From: Synergistaceae bacterium
GTDB taxonomy: Bacteria; Synergistota; Synergistia; Synergistales; Aminobacteriaceae
Assembly (NCBI GenBank): GCA_031272035.1
Contig: JAISUO010000114.1
Coordinates: 1 to 55,507 of the forward strand
DNA: 55,507 nucleotides
Direction: 5' to 3'
The notes under the pieces are model-generated. The model ran no database searches and was not told the DNA's origin. It was given only the letters and a program-made list of their open reading frames with translations. Of the stretch, positions 33,842-41,538 are shown one piece after another (the first letter of the stretch is position 1; every line of letters starts with the position of its first letter). A program made the position numbers and the translations under genes.

Positions 33842-35085
33842 AGCCCGTCCTCTTCCTCGCCCATGCCGTCTTCATAGACGCAGTAGCGGTGTTTTCCGCT
33901 CTGTTTTGCGTTGTACATGGCGATGTCGGCGTATTTGATAAGGACGTTGAAGTTGGTGGAGTGCCAGGGATACAGGGCCACTCCCACGCTGAGTCCCACT
34001 TTATATTTTCGGATGTAGCGTTCGATGAGGGGCTGCGTTCCGAACTCATCCAGTACTTTCCTCGCCGCCGCGGAGGCTCCTTCCTCGGTGGATATTCCCG
34101 GCACGATCTGCACGAATTCGTCGCCTCCCACCCGGGCGGAAACGTTCAGCGCCCCCGCAGCCGGTCGGAAGGCCTTCGAGTTTTTGTGTACGTTTTCCAG
34201 ATACACGGCGGTTGCCCGCAGCAGTTCGTCTCCGGCGTCGTGTCCCGACCCGTCGTTCACCTTCTTGAAATTGTCCATGTCCACGAAGAGCAGAGCGAAA
34301 GGCGTTTTCGTCCTGTTTCCCCGTTGTTCCTCGTCCGAAGAAATCCGCGTCAGGTAGGAAATCAGATACTGCCGGTTGGGCAGTTTTGTCAGAGAGTCGT
34401 AATTTGCCATGTGGTACAGCTCTTTCTGCATTTTGTACATTCGGTGAGCCAGCAACGTCATAGCCAGCATCATGAGGACCATGACCACCGCGGTGGTTCC
34501 CGCCAGAAACAGCATGTTGAAGCGGGCCGTGGCGGTATTTTGCTTCAGGAAGGTATCCGGAATGTCAACACAGAGAATACCCACAACTTTCCCTTTTCTG
34601 AAAACAGGGACGGCTCCGGAATTGCAGTCGTCCAGGGGATCCGATACATTCAGGATTTCCGTGGATTCCAGTCCCAGAAAGGCCAGTTCCTGGGCGTGGG
34701 AGAGAGTGTATTCCTCGAAAGTCGCCCCCTTGTTTTCGTCGGTATCCAGGACGCAGCGGTATTTGCCGTCGATCTCCTGAAGGGCGTAGATATACTGGGC
34801 CCCCAGATCCCACTGAAGCTGCCGCAGGGCGTCGACGGCGCCGGAGTAGGCCGCCTGGTCGGTGCTGATGCCCTCAGGGCTGGTCCAGGAAACGAATTTA
34901 TCCGGGTCGATTTTATCTCGTGCTGCTATGGAAATAGAGATAACCTGATTTTTTACACTTTCTTCAAGAATGTTCTGCATGTCAGAGGCGTTCTTCACCG
35001 ACATAAAAATAACAAATCCCAGAACAAGGATGAAAAACAGACCCACAAGCATTACAATCATATAGTGCCACGCGTTTTTTTCCAT
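33838..35085 (-). CDS. membrane-bound diguanylate cyclase (GGDEF)
   Basis: A 415-residue protein. Transmembrane segment about 9-30, a periplasmic Cache-like domain (LGAQYIYALQEIDGKYRCVLDTDEN, VFRKGKVVGILCVDIPD), a second transmembrane segment (FNMLFLAGTTAVVMVLMMLAM), then a GGDEF domain: NYDSLTKLPNRQYL, VDMDNFKKVND, SGHDAGDELL and the active-site VGGDEFVQI. It should make c-di-GMP. The product-inhibition RxxD site usually found five residues before GGDEF is missing (GALNVSAR). Start ATG 35085 follows GTGAGGACA; an upstream in-frame start (35160) adds 25 residues. The sensor domain is like that of the hybrid kinase at 10760. Confidence 0.9.
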   Translation of the reverse strand: MEKNAWHYMIVMLVGLFFILVLGFVIFMSVKNASDMQNILEESVKNQVISISIAARDKIDPDKFVSWTSPEGISTDQAAYSGAVDALRQLQWDLGAQYIYALQEIDGKYRCVLDTDENKGATFEEYTLSHAQELAFLGLESTEILNVSDPLDDCNSGAVPVFRKGKVVGILCVDIPDTFLKQNTATARFNMLFLAGTTAVVMVLMMLAMTLLAHRMYKMQKELYHMANYDSLTKLPNRQYLISYLTRISSDEEQRGNRTKTPFALLFVDMDNFKKVNDGSGHDAGDELLRATAVYLENVHKNSKAFRPAAGALNVSARVGGDEFVQIVPGISTEEGASAAARKVLDEFGTQPLIERYIRKYKVGLSVGVALYPWHSTNFNVLIKYADIAMYNAKQSGKHRYCVYEDGMGEEEDGL

Positions 35086-35327
35086 TGTCCTCACGTCATC
35101 ACGGTCGTATGGGATAAAAAAGAGCTGCGGATACGCCAAACACAAAAGGGCAATATACAAAACCCTTTTGATTTGAATGGAATGTTACCACAAAGCTCCA
35201 TCGGAGTACAACCCCCGCCCTCTTGGGCCGGATCGGAAAGGATTGATCGGCCTCACCTCTTTCAGGGCAACAAAAAAGGGGTTGTCAATAGTTTTTCGGA
35301 CCAAAAGTTAAGCAGCTTCGACTGAGT

Positions 35328-35825
35328 GATTGCCGAGCCATTTTTCAAGCCACTGCGTCGGACTGAGATAACCCGGTCTTTTCTGTACGCGTTTGGTGTT
35401 ATAAAAACCTTCAATATATGCAAACATTGTTTGTCGTGCTTCTTCTTTCGTCTTGAATTGCGTCCAATGAACCGCCTCCTTCTTCAAATTTGCGAAAAAA
35501 CTTTCACTCCATTGGAACGGCCTTTCAATCACTCTCCCTCGAACCAGATTGACATACCCTTCTCCACGGGCCTTCTTGCTGTCCGTCAATGAACGCTGCC
35601 TGCGCCTTAGATGAACACTCTTCAAACCCCTGTCTTCCATAACCTTTTTGACGCGCCTGAACGACGCCTCTTTCCCTGGGTTAGAAGTATCCCGCAGATA
35701 CGTTCTATTCTATATACACCGCGATCGTTATTGAAAATGTCCTGAACAGTCTGAGCAAAATCCTGGGATCGCCGTTCTTGTTTCTCATGAGTCTTTTTCC
35801 ATTCGTAATAACCGCTGCGCGACAC
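35328..35825 (-). pseudogene. IS3-family transposase OrfB, frameshifted and internally deleted
   Basis: The N-terminal piece (35640-35825) carries MSRSGYYEWKK and NNDRGVYRIERICGIL, the HTH_21 part of IS3 OrfB. The reading frame then shifts near 35640 and continues as RGLKSVHLRRRQRSLTDSKKARG. It jumps straight to the integrase C-terminus (SESFFANLKKEAVHWTQFKTKEEA, FYNTKRVQKRPGYLSPTQW). The catalytic DDE core, normally about 100 residues with two Asp, is missing. It is a dead transposase. Confidence 0.8.
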
Positions 35826-35887
35826 TTCTAAAAACGCGGCCCACTTCCTTTCCGGATATTCCGGGTGTGTCGCTGTGAAGTGATATT

Positions 35888-36169
35888 TTACTTCTGCAGC
35901 TTCACGAAGCAGGCCGCGGCTTTTTTTAACATGTCCCTCTCAATCTTCAGTTCCGCGTTTTCAAGACGGAGTGCTTTCAGCTCTTCCTCTATCGTCGCGC
36001 TTTGCGTTTTGTCTCCCTGGGCCGTATAGCGCTGACGCCACCAGTAAAGCATACTTTCCGAGACTCCCAAGTCTTCAGCTGCTTCTTTGACCGTTTTGCG
36101 TCTCTCGTACTCCCGCCGAGCCTCCGGGCTCAGGCTTTCGAAGGAGAGATCCCCGTCGTATCGTTCCAT
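35888..36169 (-). CDS. IS3-family transposase OrfA
   Basis: A 93-residue protein. The helix-turn-helix is RRKTVKEAAEDLGVSESMLYWWRQRYT (about residues 24-50), followed by a leucine-zipper-like helix EEELKALRLENAELKIERDMLKKAAACFV. It is full length for OrfA, binds the element ends in active copies, and lies directly upstream of the broken orfB. Confidence 0.85.
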   Translation of the reverse strand: MERYDGDLSFESLSPEARREYERRKTVKEAAEDLGVSESMLYWWRQRYTAQGDKTQSATIEEELKALRLENAELKIERDMLKKAAACFVKLQK

Positions 36170-36263
36170 GTCAGTGCAGGATCCCTTCTCTTTCTTTATG
36201 TTTCACTGAAAAGGATAGGCCGTCAGTGGGAGGTCTGTCAAGGTAAGACCCGCATCGAAGTTG

Positions 36264-36290
36264 AAAAAGCCTCCGGCCGAAGCCGGAGGC
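36264..36290 (-). terminator. terminator of pepF
   Basis: A perfect 9-bp GC-rich stem (36269-36277 with 36282-36290) with a TTCG tetraloop on the minus strand, followed by five T residues (plus-strand A 36264-36268). It lies 28 bases after the pepF stop. Confidence 0.92.
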
Positions 36291-36317
36291 AGCGAGTCGA
36301 TTATCCCGTGAAAAATG

Positions 36318-38183
36318 TTAGAACAGTTTATCCGCCTCGGCCAGTTTTTCTTTGAAGGTGGCCATCGTGCGTTCGAAGGGATCGGAGCGGCTCAGGTCCA
36401 CGCCGGCCTTTTTCAGGATTTCCAGGGAGAAATCGCTGGAACCGCTTTTCAGAAAGGTCAGGTAACGTTCCCGGGCGGTGTCTCCTTCGTTGAGGATGGC
36501 GCTGGCGAAGGCTCCGGCCGCCGTGAACCCGGTCACGTACTTGTAAACATAAAAAGCCGTATAAAAATGGGGGATACGCGCCCACTCCATGCGGAGGGGC
36601 TCGTCGATCACGAGTTCAGGGCCGTAGTATTTCGCGTTGAGGTCTCCCCAGAGCCCGCTCAGGTACACGGGGGTCAGAGCTTCGCCTTCTTCGGCGTGAC
36701 GGTGAGTGATCTTCTCGTATTCCGCGAACATGGCCTGCCGGAAGAAAGTGGTTCGTACCGAGTCGAAATAGTAGGACAGAAGCCATTTCCGGTCCGGGCT
36801 TTTCCGCAGGAGATATTCCAGCAGCAGCGCCTCGTTGGTGGTGGAGGCCACCTCCGCCAGGAGAATCGTGTAATCCGCGTAGACCTGGGGCTGGGCCTCG
36901 TGGGCGTACCAGGAGTGAAGGGAATGCCCCATTTCGTGGGCGATGGTGAAGACGTCCCGCAGGGTGCCGTTGTAGTTCAGCAGGACATAGGGTCGGGTGC
37001 CGTAACTGCCCCAGGAATACGCGCCCTTTCGCTTTCCCTGATTTTCGTAAACGTCGATCCATCGCTCTGAAAAACCGCGTTTCAGGGTATTCACGTAGTC
37101 CGTTCCCAGGGGGGTCAGGGCCTCTGTCACCATGTCCAGAGCGTCCTCCCAGGAGATTTCGCTCAGAGGTTCGTCGGTCAGGGGAACGTTCAGGTCGTAA
37201 TAGTGCAGTTCTTCCAGTCCCAAAGCCCGGCGGCGCAGAGCGACGCAGCCGTGGAGCAGGGAGGCCTGAGCGTTGGCGGTGTTCACCACGTTGTCATAAA
37301 CGGTTTCGGGCACGTTGTCTGGAAAGAGGGCGGCCTCAAGGCTGTTGGCGTATCGTCGGGCGGTGGAGTAGAAAAGGTCTCCCTTCACCGACCCCGCATA
37401 GAGCGCCCCGATGGCGTTGCGGTACGCGCCGTATGTCTCGTGAATGCCGTTGAAAGCGGCTTTTCGCACGTTTCGATCTTTGCTGCGGCTGAGTTTGTAA
37501 TAACGCTCTTCCGTCAGTTCCACGTCCTGCCCCTTTTCGTCACGGATCACGGGGAATTTCATGTCGGCGTCGGTGAGCATGGTAAAAGCGTTTTGGGCCA
37601 CTCCGCCGATCTCCTGGCTTCGGGCCAGCAGTTCTTCCTCTCTGGTGCTCAGAACGTGCTCTCGCTCCCTCAGCAGCTCTGAAAAATAGAAGGCGTAGAG
37701 CCTGAGCTCTTCCCGGGCCTTCATAAATTCTTCAATGCGTCCCTCCGGCATGGAGAGGATTTCGGGGTGAAAAAACGACGTGGCCGCCGCGTGGCGCATG
37801 GAAAGGTTTTCCACCCGGTCCGCCAGCTCCTGATGTCGGGTGACACGCAGGTCCTCATGACTCTTCATGTTGGCGTAAACGTAGAGCTTTCCCAGTTCTT
37901 TCGAAATCGCCTCATCCTGACGCATAAACTCCAGCAGCGTGTCGGCGGAGGCGCTGACCTTCCCTTTGTACCCGGCGAGCTTTTCCAGTTGGGGCGCCAG
38001 CTCGGCGAAAGATTTTTCCCAGTGACTCAGGGAGGGATAAATAGCCTCCAGGTCCCATTTGAATCGGTCCTCGATCTCCGAACGCTCGGGAATTTTCCCC
38101 GTCCCCCCGTCCCCGCCCTCCGCGGCGAACATTCGGGATTTAAAGTCGTGAAATTTAAAGTTGTAAAATTTGAAGTCGAACAC
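36318..38183 (-). CDS. pepF: oligoendopeptidase F, M3 family
   Basis: A 621-residue cytoplasmic zinc oligopeptidase that degrades short peptides. The zinc site is HEMGH (416-420) with third ligand E444 in LLAEVASTTNEALL. The typical start RSEIEDRFKWDLEAIYP begins at residue 34 and the C-terminal FTAAGAFASAILN region fits the family. The first 33 residues are an extension. Residues 2-16 come from three 15-base DNA repeats and read FDFKF-YNFKF-HDFKS. Start GTG 38183 with GGGAGG upstream; an ATG at M18 is a possible alternative. The terminator is at 36264-36290. Confidence 0.95.
   Translation of the reverse strand: MFDFKFYNFKFHDFKSRMFAAEGGDGGTGKIPERSEIEDRFKWDLEAIYPSLSHWEKSFAELAPQLEKLAGYKGKVSASADTLLEFMRQDEAISKELGKLYVYANMKSHEDLRVTRHQELADRVENLSMRHAAATSFFHPEILSMPEGRIEEFMKAREELRLYAFYFSELLREREHVLSTREEELLARSQEIGGVAQNAFTMLTDADMKFPVIRDEKGQDVELTEERYYKLSRSKDRNVRKAAFNGIHETYGAYRNAIGALYAGSVKGDLFYSTARRYANSLEAALFPDNVPETVYDNVVNTANAQASLLHGCVALRRRALGLEELHYYDLNVPLTDEPLSEISWEDALDMVTEALTPLGTDYVNTLKRGFSERWIDVYENQGKRKGAYSWGSYGTRPYVLLNYNGTLRDVFTIAHEMGHSLHSWYAHEAQPQVYADYTILLAEVASTTNEALLLEYLLRKSPDRKWLLSYYFDSVRTTFFRQAMFAEYEKITHRHAEEGEALTPVYLSGLWGDLNAKYYGPELVIDEPLRMEWARIPHFYTAFYVYKYVTGFTAAGAFASAILNEGDTARERYLTFLKSGSSDFSLEILKKAGVDLSRSDPFERTMATFKEKLAEADKLF
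38139..38183. repeat. three in-frame 15-base repeats at the pepF 5' end
   Basis: Three consecutive 15-base units (38139-38153, 38154-38168, 38169-38183) of the type TTTAAAGTYGTRAAA. The third is the most diverged. They encode a repeated five-residue FKF-type pattern at the start of PepF. Confidence 0.85.
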
Positions 38184-38224
38184 TCTGTCGTGCCTCCCTG
38201 TAACGATGATTCCTCACGGGATAA

Positions 38225-38230
38225 TATAAT
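38225..38230 (+). promoter_or_regulatory. candidate -10 element for nagA
   Basis: TATAAT in the AT-rich divergent gap between pepF and nagA, 48 bases before the nagA start. The -35 region is poor. Confidence 0.35.
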
Positions 38231-38278
38231 AACAAATAACGCTGCGGAAGAAATAAGATTGAAGGCAGGCGATGGGGG

Positions 38279-39439
38279 ATGGGGCTCAAACTGCTGACGG
38301 GAGGAAAAATCCTTCTGGCCGACGAAATTGTCGAGGGGAGGGCGCTTCTTTTCTCCGACAGAATTCTGGCGCTTCTGCCGGAGGACCGCACGGAGGGAAT
38401 CGAGGCGGAGCGGAGGGATGTTTCAGGAGCGTACATCTCGCCGGGGTTCATTGATGTTCACGTCAATGGCGCGGGGGGCGCGGACGCCCTGGACGCTGGG
38501 GATGAATCCCTTGACGTTTTTTGCCGTTGCCTCGCGGAGCACGGAGTCACTGCGTTTCTGCCCACGGTTGTCACGGCCCCGAAGGCGGATCGGGAGGCGG
38601 TTGCGGAGAGCGTGAGACGGGCCATGAAGCGCGAAACTCCCGGCGCGGCGGTGCTGGGACTGCATTTGGAAGGCCCCTGGATCGACGAGAACCGGAGAGG
38701 GGCCCATCCATTGGCTCACATCGAGGCGGTCCCCGACGCGGAATGGGTGGAGAGGCGGGCGGACGTGGTTCGCATGGTGACCTTTTCTCCCCGTCGGGAT
38801 GAAGGGGGCGATTTTCTGCGGACCCTTCTGCGGCTGGGCATCGTTCCCTCTCTGGGGCACACGGACGCGGATTTCGACGAGGCGATGACGGTCCTGAGGG
38901 CGGGAGCGAAGTCCATCGCCCACCTGTTCAACGCCCAGAGCGGTCTGCACCACCGGGCGCCGGGGATGGTGGGGGCGGCGCTGTGCTCCCGGGCCATGTG
39001 TGAGCTGATCGCGGATGGGGCTCACGTGCGGGCGGAACTGTTCGAGCCCCTCTGCCGCGCCATCGGGACGGATCGTCTCTTGCTCGTCACGGACTCCATG
39101 CGTGCGGCGGGGCTTTCGGACGGAGAGTACGATTTCGCCGGCCGACGGGTGAGAGTGGAAGACGGCGTTCCCCGGCTGCCGGACGGCACACTGGCCGGCA
39201 GCGCCCTGACCATGAATCGGGCGGTCCGGAACATGTGGCGCGCCACAGGACGCCCTCTGCCGGAGATTGTGGGGCTCGCCTCCGCCAACCCCGCGAAGCT
39301 GCTGGGTCTCGAGGGTCGAAAGGGCTCTTTGGCCCCCGGAAACGATGCCGATCTCCTCTGTTTCGATGAAAATCTGGAGGTCCTGATAACCTTTGTCGGA
39401 GGCCGATGCGTCCATACATCACAGGCAGAACCGGCATGA
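38279..39439 (+). CDS. nagA: N-acetylglucosamine-6-phosphate deacetylase
   Basis: A 386-residue amidohydrolase that converts GlcNAc-6-phosphate to glucosamine-6-phosphate and acetate. Metal and substrate landmarks are PGFIDVHVNGAGG (about 58-70), GLHLEGPW with the metal Glu, LGHTDADFDE, AHLFNAQSGLHHRAPG and the catalytic Asp in LVTDSMRAAG. The C-terminus NPAKLLGLEGRKGSLAPGNDADLL is typical of the superfamily. It is the first gene on the plus strand after pepF. No nagB or GlcNAc PTS is adjacent, so the imported sugar may come through one of the ABC systems downstream; that link is inference. Confidence 0.95.
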   Translation: MGLKLLTGGKILLADEIVEGRALLFSDRILALLPEDRTEGIEAERRDVSGAYISPGFIDVHVNGAGGADALDAGDESLDVFCRCLAEHGVTAFLPTVVTAPKADREAVAESVRRAMKRETPGAAVLGLHLEGPWIDENRRGAHPLAHIEAVPDAEWVERRADVVRMVTFSPRRDEGGDFLRTLLRLGIVPSLGHTDADFDEAMTVLRAGAKSIAHLFNAQSGLHHRAPGMVGAALCSRAMCELIADGAHVRAELFEPLCRAIGTDRLLLVTDSMRAAGLSDGEYDFAGRRVRVEDGVPRLPDGTLAGSALTMNRAVRNMWRATGRPLPEIVGLASANPAKLLGLEGRKGSLAPGNDADLLCFDENLEVLITFVGGRCVHTSQAEPA

Positions 39440-39511
39440 CGACGGCATAAAGGAATTTTTGCCGCTCCTCCGCAACTCATGATACACTATAATAAAGTGT
39501 TGCATTAGCAA

Positions 39512-39532
39512 TCGTATTATTCTCGTATTATT
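39512..39532. repeat. short tandem duplication downstream of nagA
   Basis: TCGTATTATT occurs at 39512-39521 and again at 39523-39532, one base apart, in an AT-rich stretch. Confidence 0.6.
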
Positions 39533-39617
39533 TTATTAATGTTTGTGCGAATTGTTTTGTTGCGCATCGTTTCCTTAATAATAACCGGATTTTGCCGTTC
39601 GACTGGAGGAATGCGGG

Positions 39618-39731
39618 ATGCTTGAGAGACTTTCGTACAGATCCGCAGATTGTTACGGGGTGGTCTTTGTTTTGGACGCGGGCGCCCCTGAAGCAAAATG
39701 CATCCATAAAAATCCCTTGTCGATATTTTGA
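39618..39731 (+). CDS. candidate 37-residue small protein or leader peptide
   Basis: An ATG 8 bases after GGAGG opens a 37-codon frame (MLERLSYRSADCYGVV... ending HKNPLSIF). Its TGA overlaps the GAGGAGG that serves the next gene at 39745. This arrangement suggests translational coupling to the cyclase gene. The composition is ordinary (two Cys, a short hydrophobic patch), without a signal peptide or recognisable family. It is only supported by the ribosome binding site and position. Confidence 0.35.
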   Translation: MLERLSYRSADCYGVVFVLDAGAPEAKCIHKNPLSIF

Positions 39732-39744
39732 GGAGGATGAAATA

Positions 39745-40395
39745 ATGAGCAGGATCATCGACCTGACGTATCCGCTGGACCCGGATATGCTTGTGTGGCC
39801 GGGAAACCGGCGTCCGGTTTACGAGTGGCTTGAATGCACCAACACGGCTCCGGCCAACGTGACATACATGAGCATGTGCGCCCACACGGGAACGCATGTG
39901 GACTCTCCGCTGCACTTTTGCGACGGGGGAGAGACCGTCGATCGAATGTCTCTCGATCATTTCTGGGGCAGGGCCAAAATGTTTGAGGTGGACCCCTGCA
40001 TGGAGGGGGGAGAAATCCCCCGTTCCGCCGTCGAAGAGGCGAACTTCACCCTGGACGGGGCGAAAATTTTTGTCCTGAGAACCAGAGTTGAACGCTACGC
40101 CAACGTCCGGCAGTACAATTTGGAGTACGCCTATCCTTCCGTGGACCTTTTGGGCTGGCTGATGTCGGAGGGCGTGATCTGCTATATGACCGACGCCACG
40201 TCCATCGATCCCTGGGGAGACGCCGAGAGCCCGAGGCATCGCTGTTTCCTGCGGGGCGGGCACGCCATCGTGGAGAACCTGAAAAACCTGGCAAAGCTCC
40301 CCAAAGACAGAACGTTTACGATCTGCGCCATGCCTCTCGCCCTTCCCGGACGGGAGGGATCCCCCTGCCGGGCCGCGGCCTGGCTGGACGACTGA
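39745..40395 (+). CDS. cyclase-family metal hydrolase (kynurenine formamidase-like)
   Basis: A 216-residue protein of the Cyclase family (PF04199). The metal-binding signature HTGTHVDSPLHF (H47, H51, D53, H57) and the N-terminal IIDLTYPLDPDMLVWPGN are diagnostic. Known members hydrolyse N-formylkynurenine, isatin or cyclic amides. This one is not assignable to a substrate. The start ATG 39745 has GAGGAGG at 8 bases; an upstream in-frame extension has none. It lies 120 bases upstream of the first ribose-type binding protein and may share its transcript. Confidence 0.88.
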   Translation: MSRIIDLTYPLDPDMLVWPGNRRPVYEWLECTNTAPANVTYMSMCAHTGTHVDSPLHFCDGGETVDRMSLDHFWGRAKMFEVDPCMEGGEIPRSAVEEANFTLDGAKIFVLRTRVERYANVRQYNLEYAYPSVDLLGWLMSEGVICYMTDATSIDPWGDAESPRHRCFLRGGHAIVENLKNLAKLPKDRTFTICAMPLALPGREGSPCRAAAWLDD

Positions 40396-40514
40396 AGGAG
40401 GTGATGCCGGTTCCCCGTCCCCCTGAACTTTACTCAGTGTTTTTGGAAGCGTAAGTTTTTGGGAAACGTCATTTAGAAATTCGACAATCAGACATTATTG
40501 GAGGTGCAGTGTTT

Positions 40515-41516
40515 ATGTTCAGAAAAGCGACGTTGTTTGCGTTTGTGCTGGCATTTTGTCTCGTTCCCGCGGCCCTTGCGGCGGAAGGACCCTTTGTGAT
40601 CGGATTCAGCGAGTTCAACATGGGGAACTCCTGGCGCACTCAGAGTATGGAGGAAGCGAAGTACGCGGCAAGCCAGAACAAAGACGTAAAGGAACTGGTC
40701 GTCACCCAGGCGGAGGCGGACGTCTCCAAGCAAATCGCGGACATTGAGGACCTCATCGCCAAAAAGGTGGACGCCATCATCATCAACGCCGGCTCTCCGA
40801 AGGCACTGAACCCCGTCATCGCCAAAGCGGTGGCGGCAGGCATCACGGTGGTGGACTTCGACAGCGTCACGGAATCCGACAAGTCCTACCATCTGACCAT
40901 CGATCAGCATGAATTTGGCCGCGTCCTTGCCGACTGGCTGGCCAAAACCCTGAACGGCAAGGGAGACATCGTCGTTTTCAACGGAATGAAGGGGACGAAG
41001 GACAGCGCCGACCGCTTCGGCGGGGCGGAGAGCGTCTTCTCCAAACATCCCGGCATCAAAATCGTGCAGACGGTGAACGCCGACTGGGACTACGCGAAGG
41101 CGAAGCGAGCCATGGAAACCATTTTTGCCTCCAACCTGAAGATCGACGGAATCTGGTCTCAGGGCGGCGCCATGTCTCAGGCCGTTATCGACGCCTACAC
41201 CGAGCGGGGACAGGAACCTCCGTTCATCACCGGCGAGGACAACAACGGCTTCTTCAAGGCCTGGAAGAAAACAAAGGATAAATATCCCAAATTCGACTCG
41301 ATAGCCACGAGCTGCCCGACCTGGATCAGCGCGGCGGCCATGGAGCTGGCTCTGGACGTTCTCAAGGGGAAAAAGGTGGAAAAGGAAACGATCCTTCCCG
41401 TCCCCGTCACCACCAGCGAAAATATCGACAAATACGTGAAGATGGACCTTCCCGACAGCTACTGGTGCAACTCCAGGCTTCCGGAGGATGTCGTTAAAAA
41501 ACTGTTCGTGCGCTGA
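40515..41516 (+). CDS. ribose-type ABC transporter substrate-binding protein (first importer)
   Basis: A 333-residue periplasmic binding protein of the Peripla_BP_4/RbsB class. The Sec signal peptide ends at about PAALAA (residue 21) and is followed by FVIGFSEFNMGNSWRTQ, the first ligand-binding strand. VDAIIINAGSPKALNPVIAKAVAAGITVVDFD is the typical hinge/binding section and GAMSQAVIDAYTERG follows. It recruits a sugar or similar ligand for the permeases at 43170-45091. The start is ATG 40515 (GGAGG 10 bases upstream), with GTG 40509 possible. Confidence 0.92.
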   Translation: MFRKATLFAFVLAFCLVPAALAAEGPFVIGFSEFNMGNSWRTQSMEEAKYAASQNKDVKELVVTQAEADVSKQIADIEDLIAKKVDAIIINAGSPKALNPVIAKAVAAGITVVDFDSVTESDKSYHLTIDQHEFGRVLADWLAKTLNGKGDIVVFNGMKGTKDSADRFGGAESVFSKHPGIKIVQTVNADWDYAKAKRAMETIFASNLKIDGIWSQGGAMSQAVIDAYTERGQEPPFITGEDNNGFFKAWKKTKDKYPKFDSIATSCPTWISAAAMELALDVLKGKKVEKETILPVPVTTSENIDKYVKMDLPDSYWCNSRLPEDVVKKLFVR

Positions 41517-41538
41517 ATTTCATGGTGTACTGAAGCCG

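Larger units (their letters stand above)
35283..36240 (-). mobile_element. IS3-family insertion sequence remnant
   Basis: The region contains orfA and a broken orfB typical of IS3 elements, in minus orientation. Candidate ends read TGTCAATAG (from 35283 inward) and TGACAGACC (from 36240 inward). They share only the TG-x-CA start, so the ends are approximate. I see no convincing target duplication. OrfB has a frameshift and has lost its catalytic core, so the copy is immobile on its own. Confidence 0.7.
39440..39744. other. intergenic region upstream of the cyclase gene
   Basis: A 305-base gap. TATAAT lies at 39488-39493 with no clear -35. A 10-base TCGTATTATT is repeated at 39512-39521 and 39523-39532. 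A short ORF with a good ribosome binding site occupies 39618-39731 (separate entry). Confidence 0.6.
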
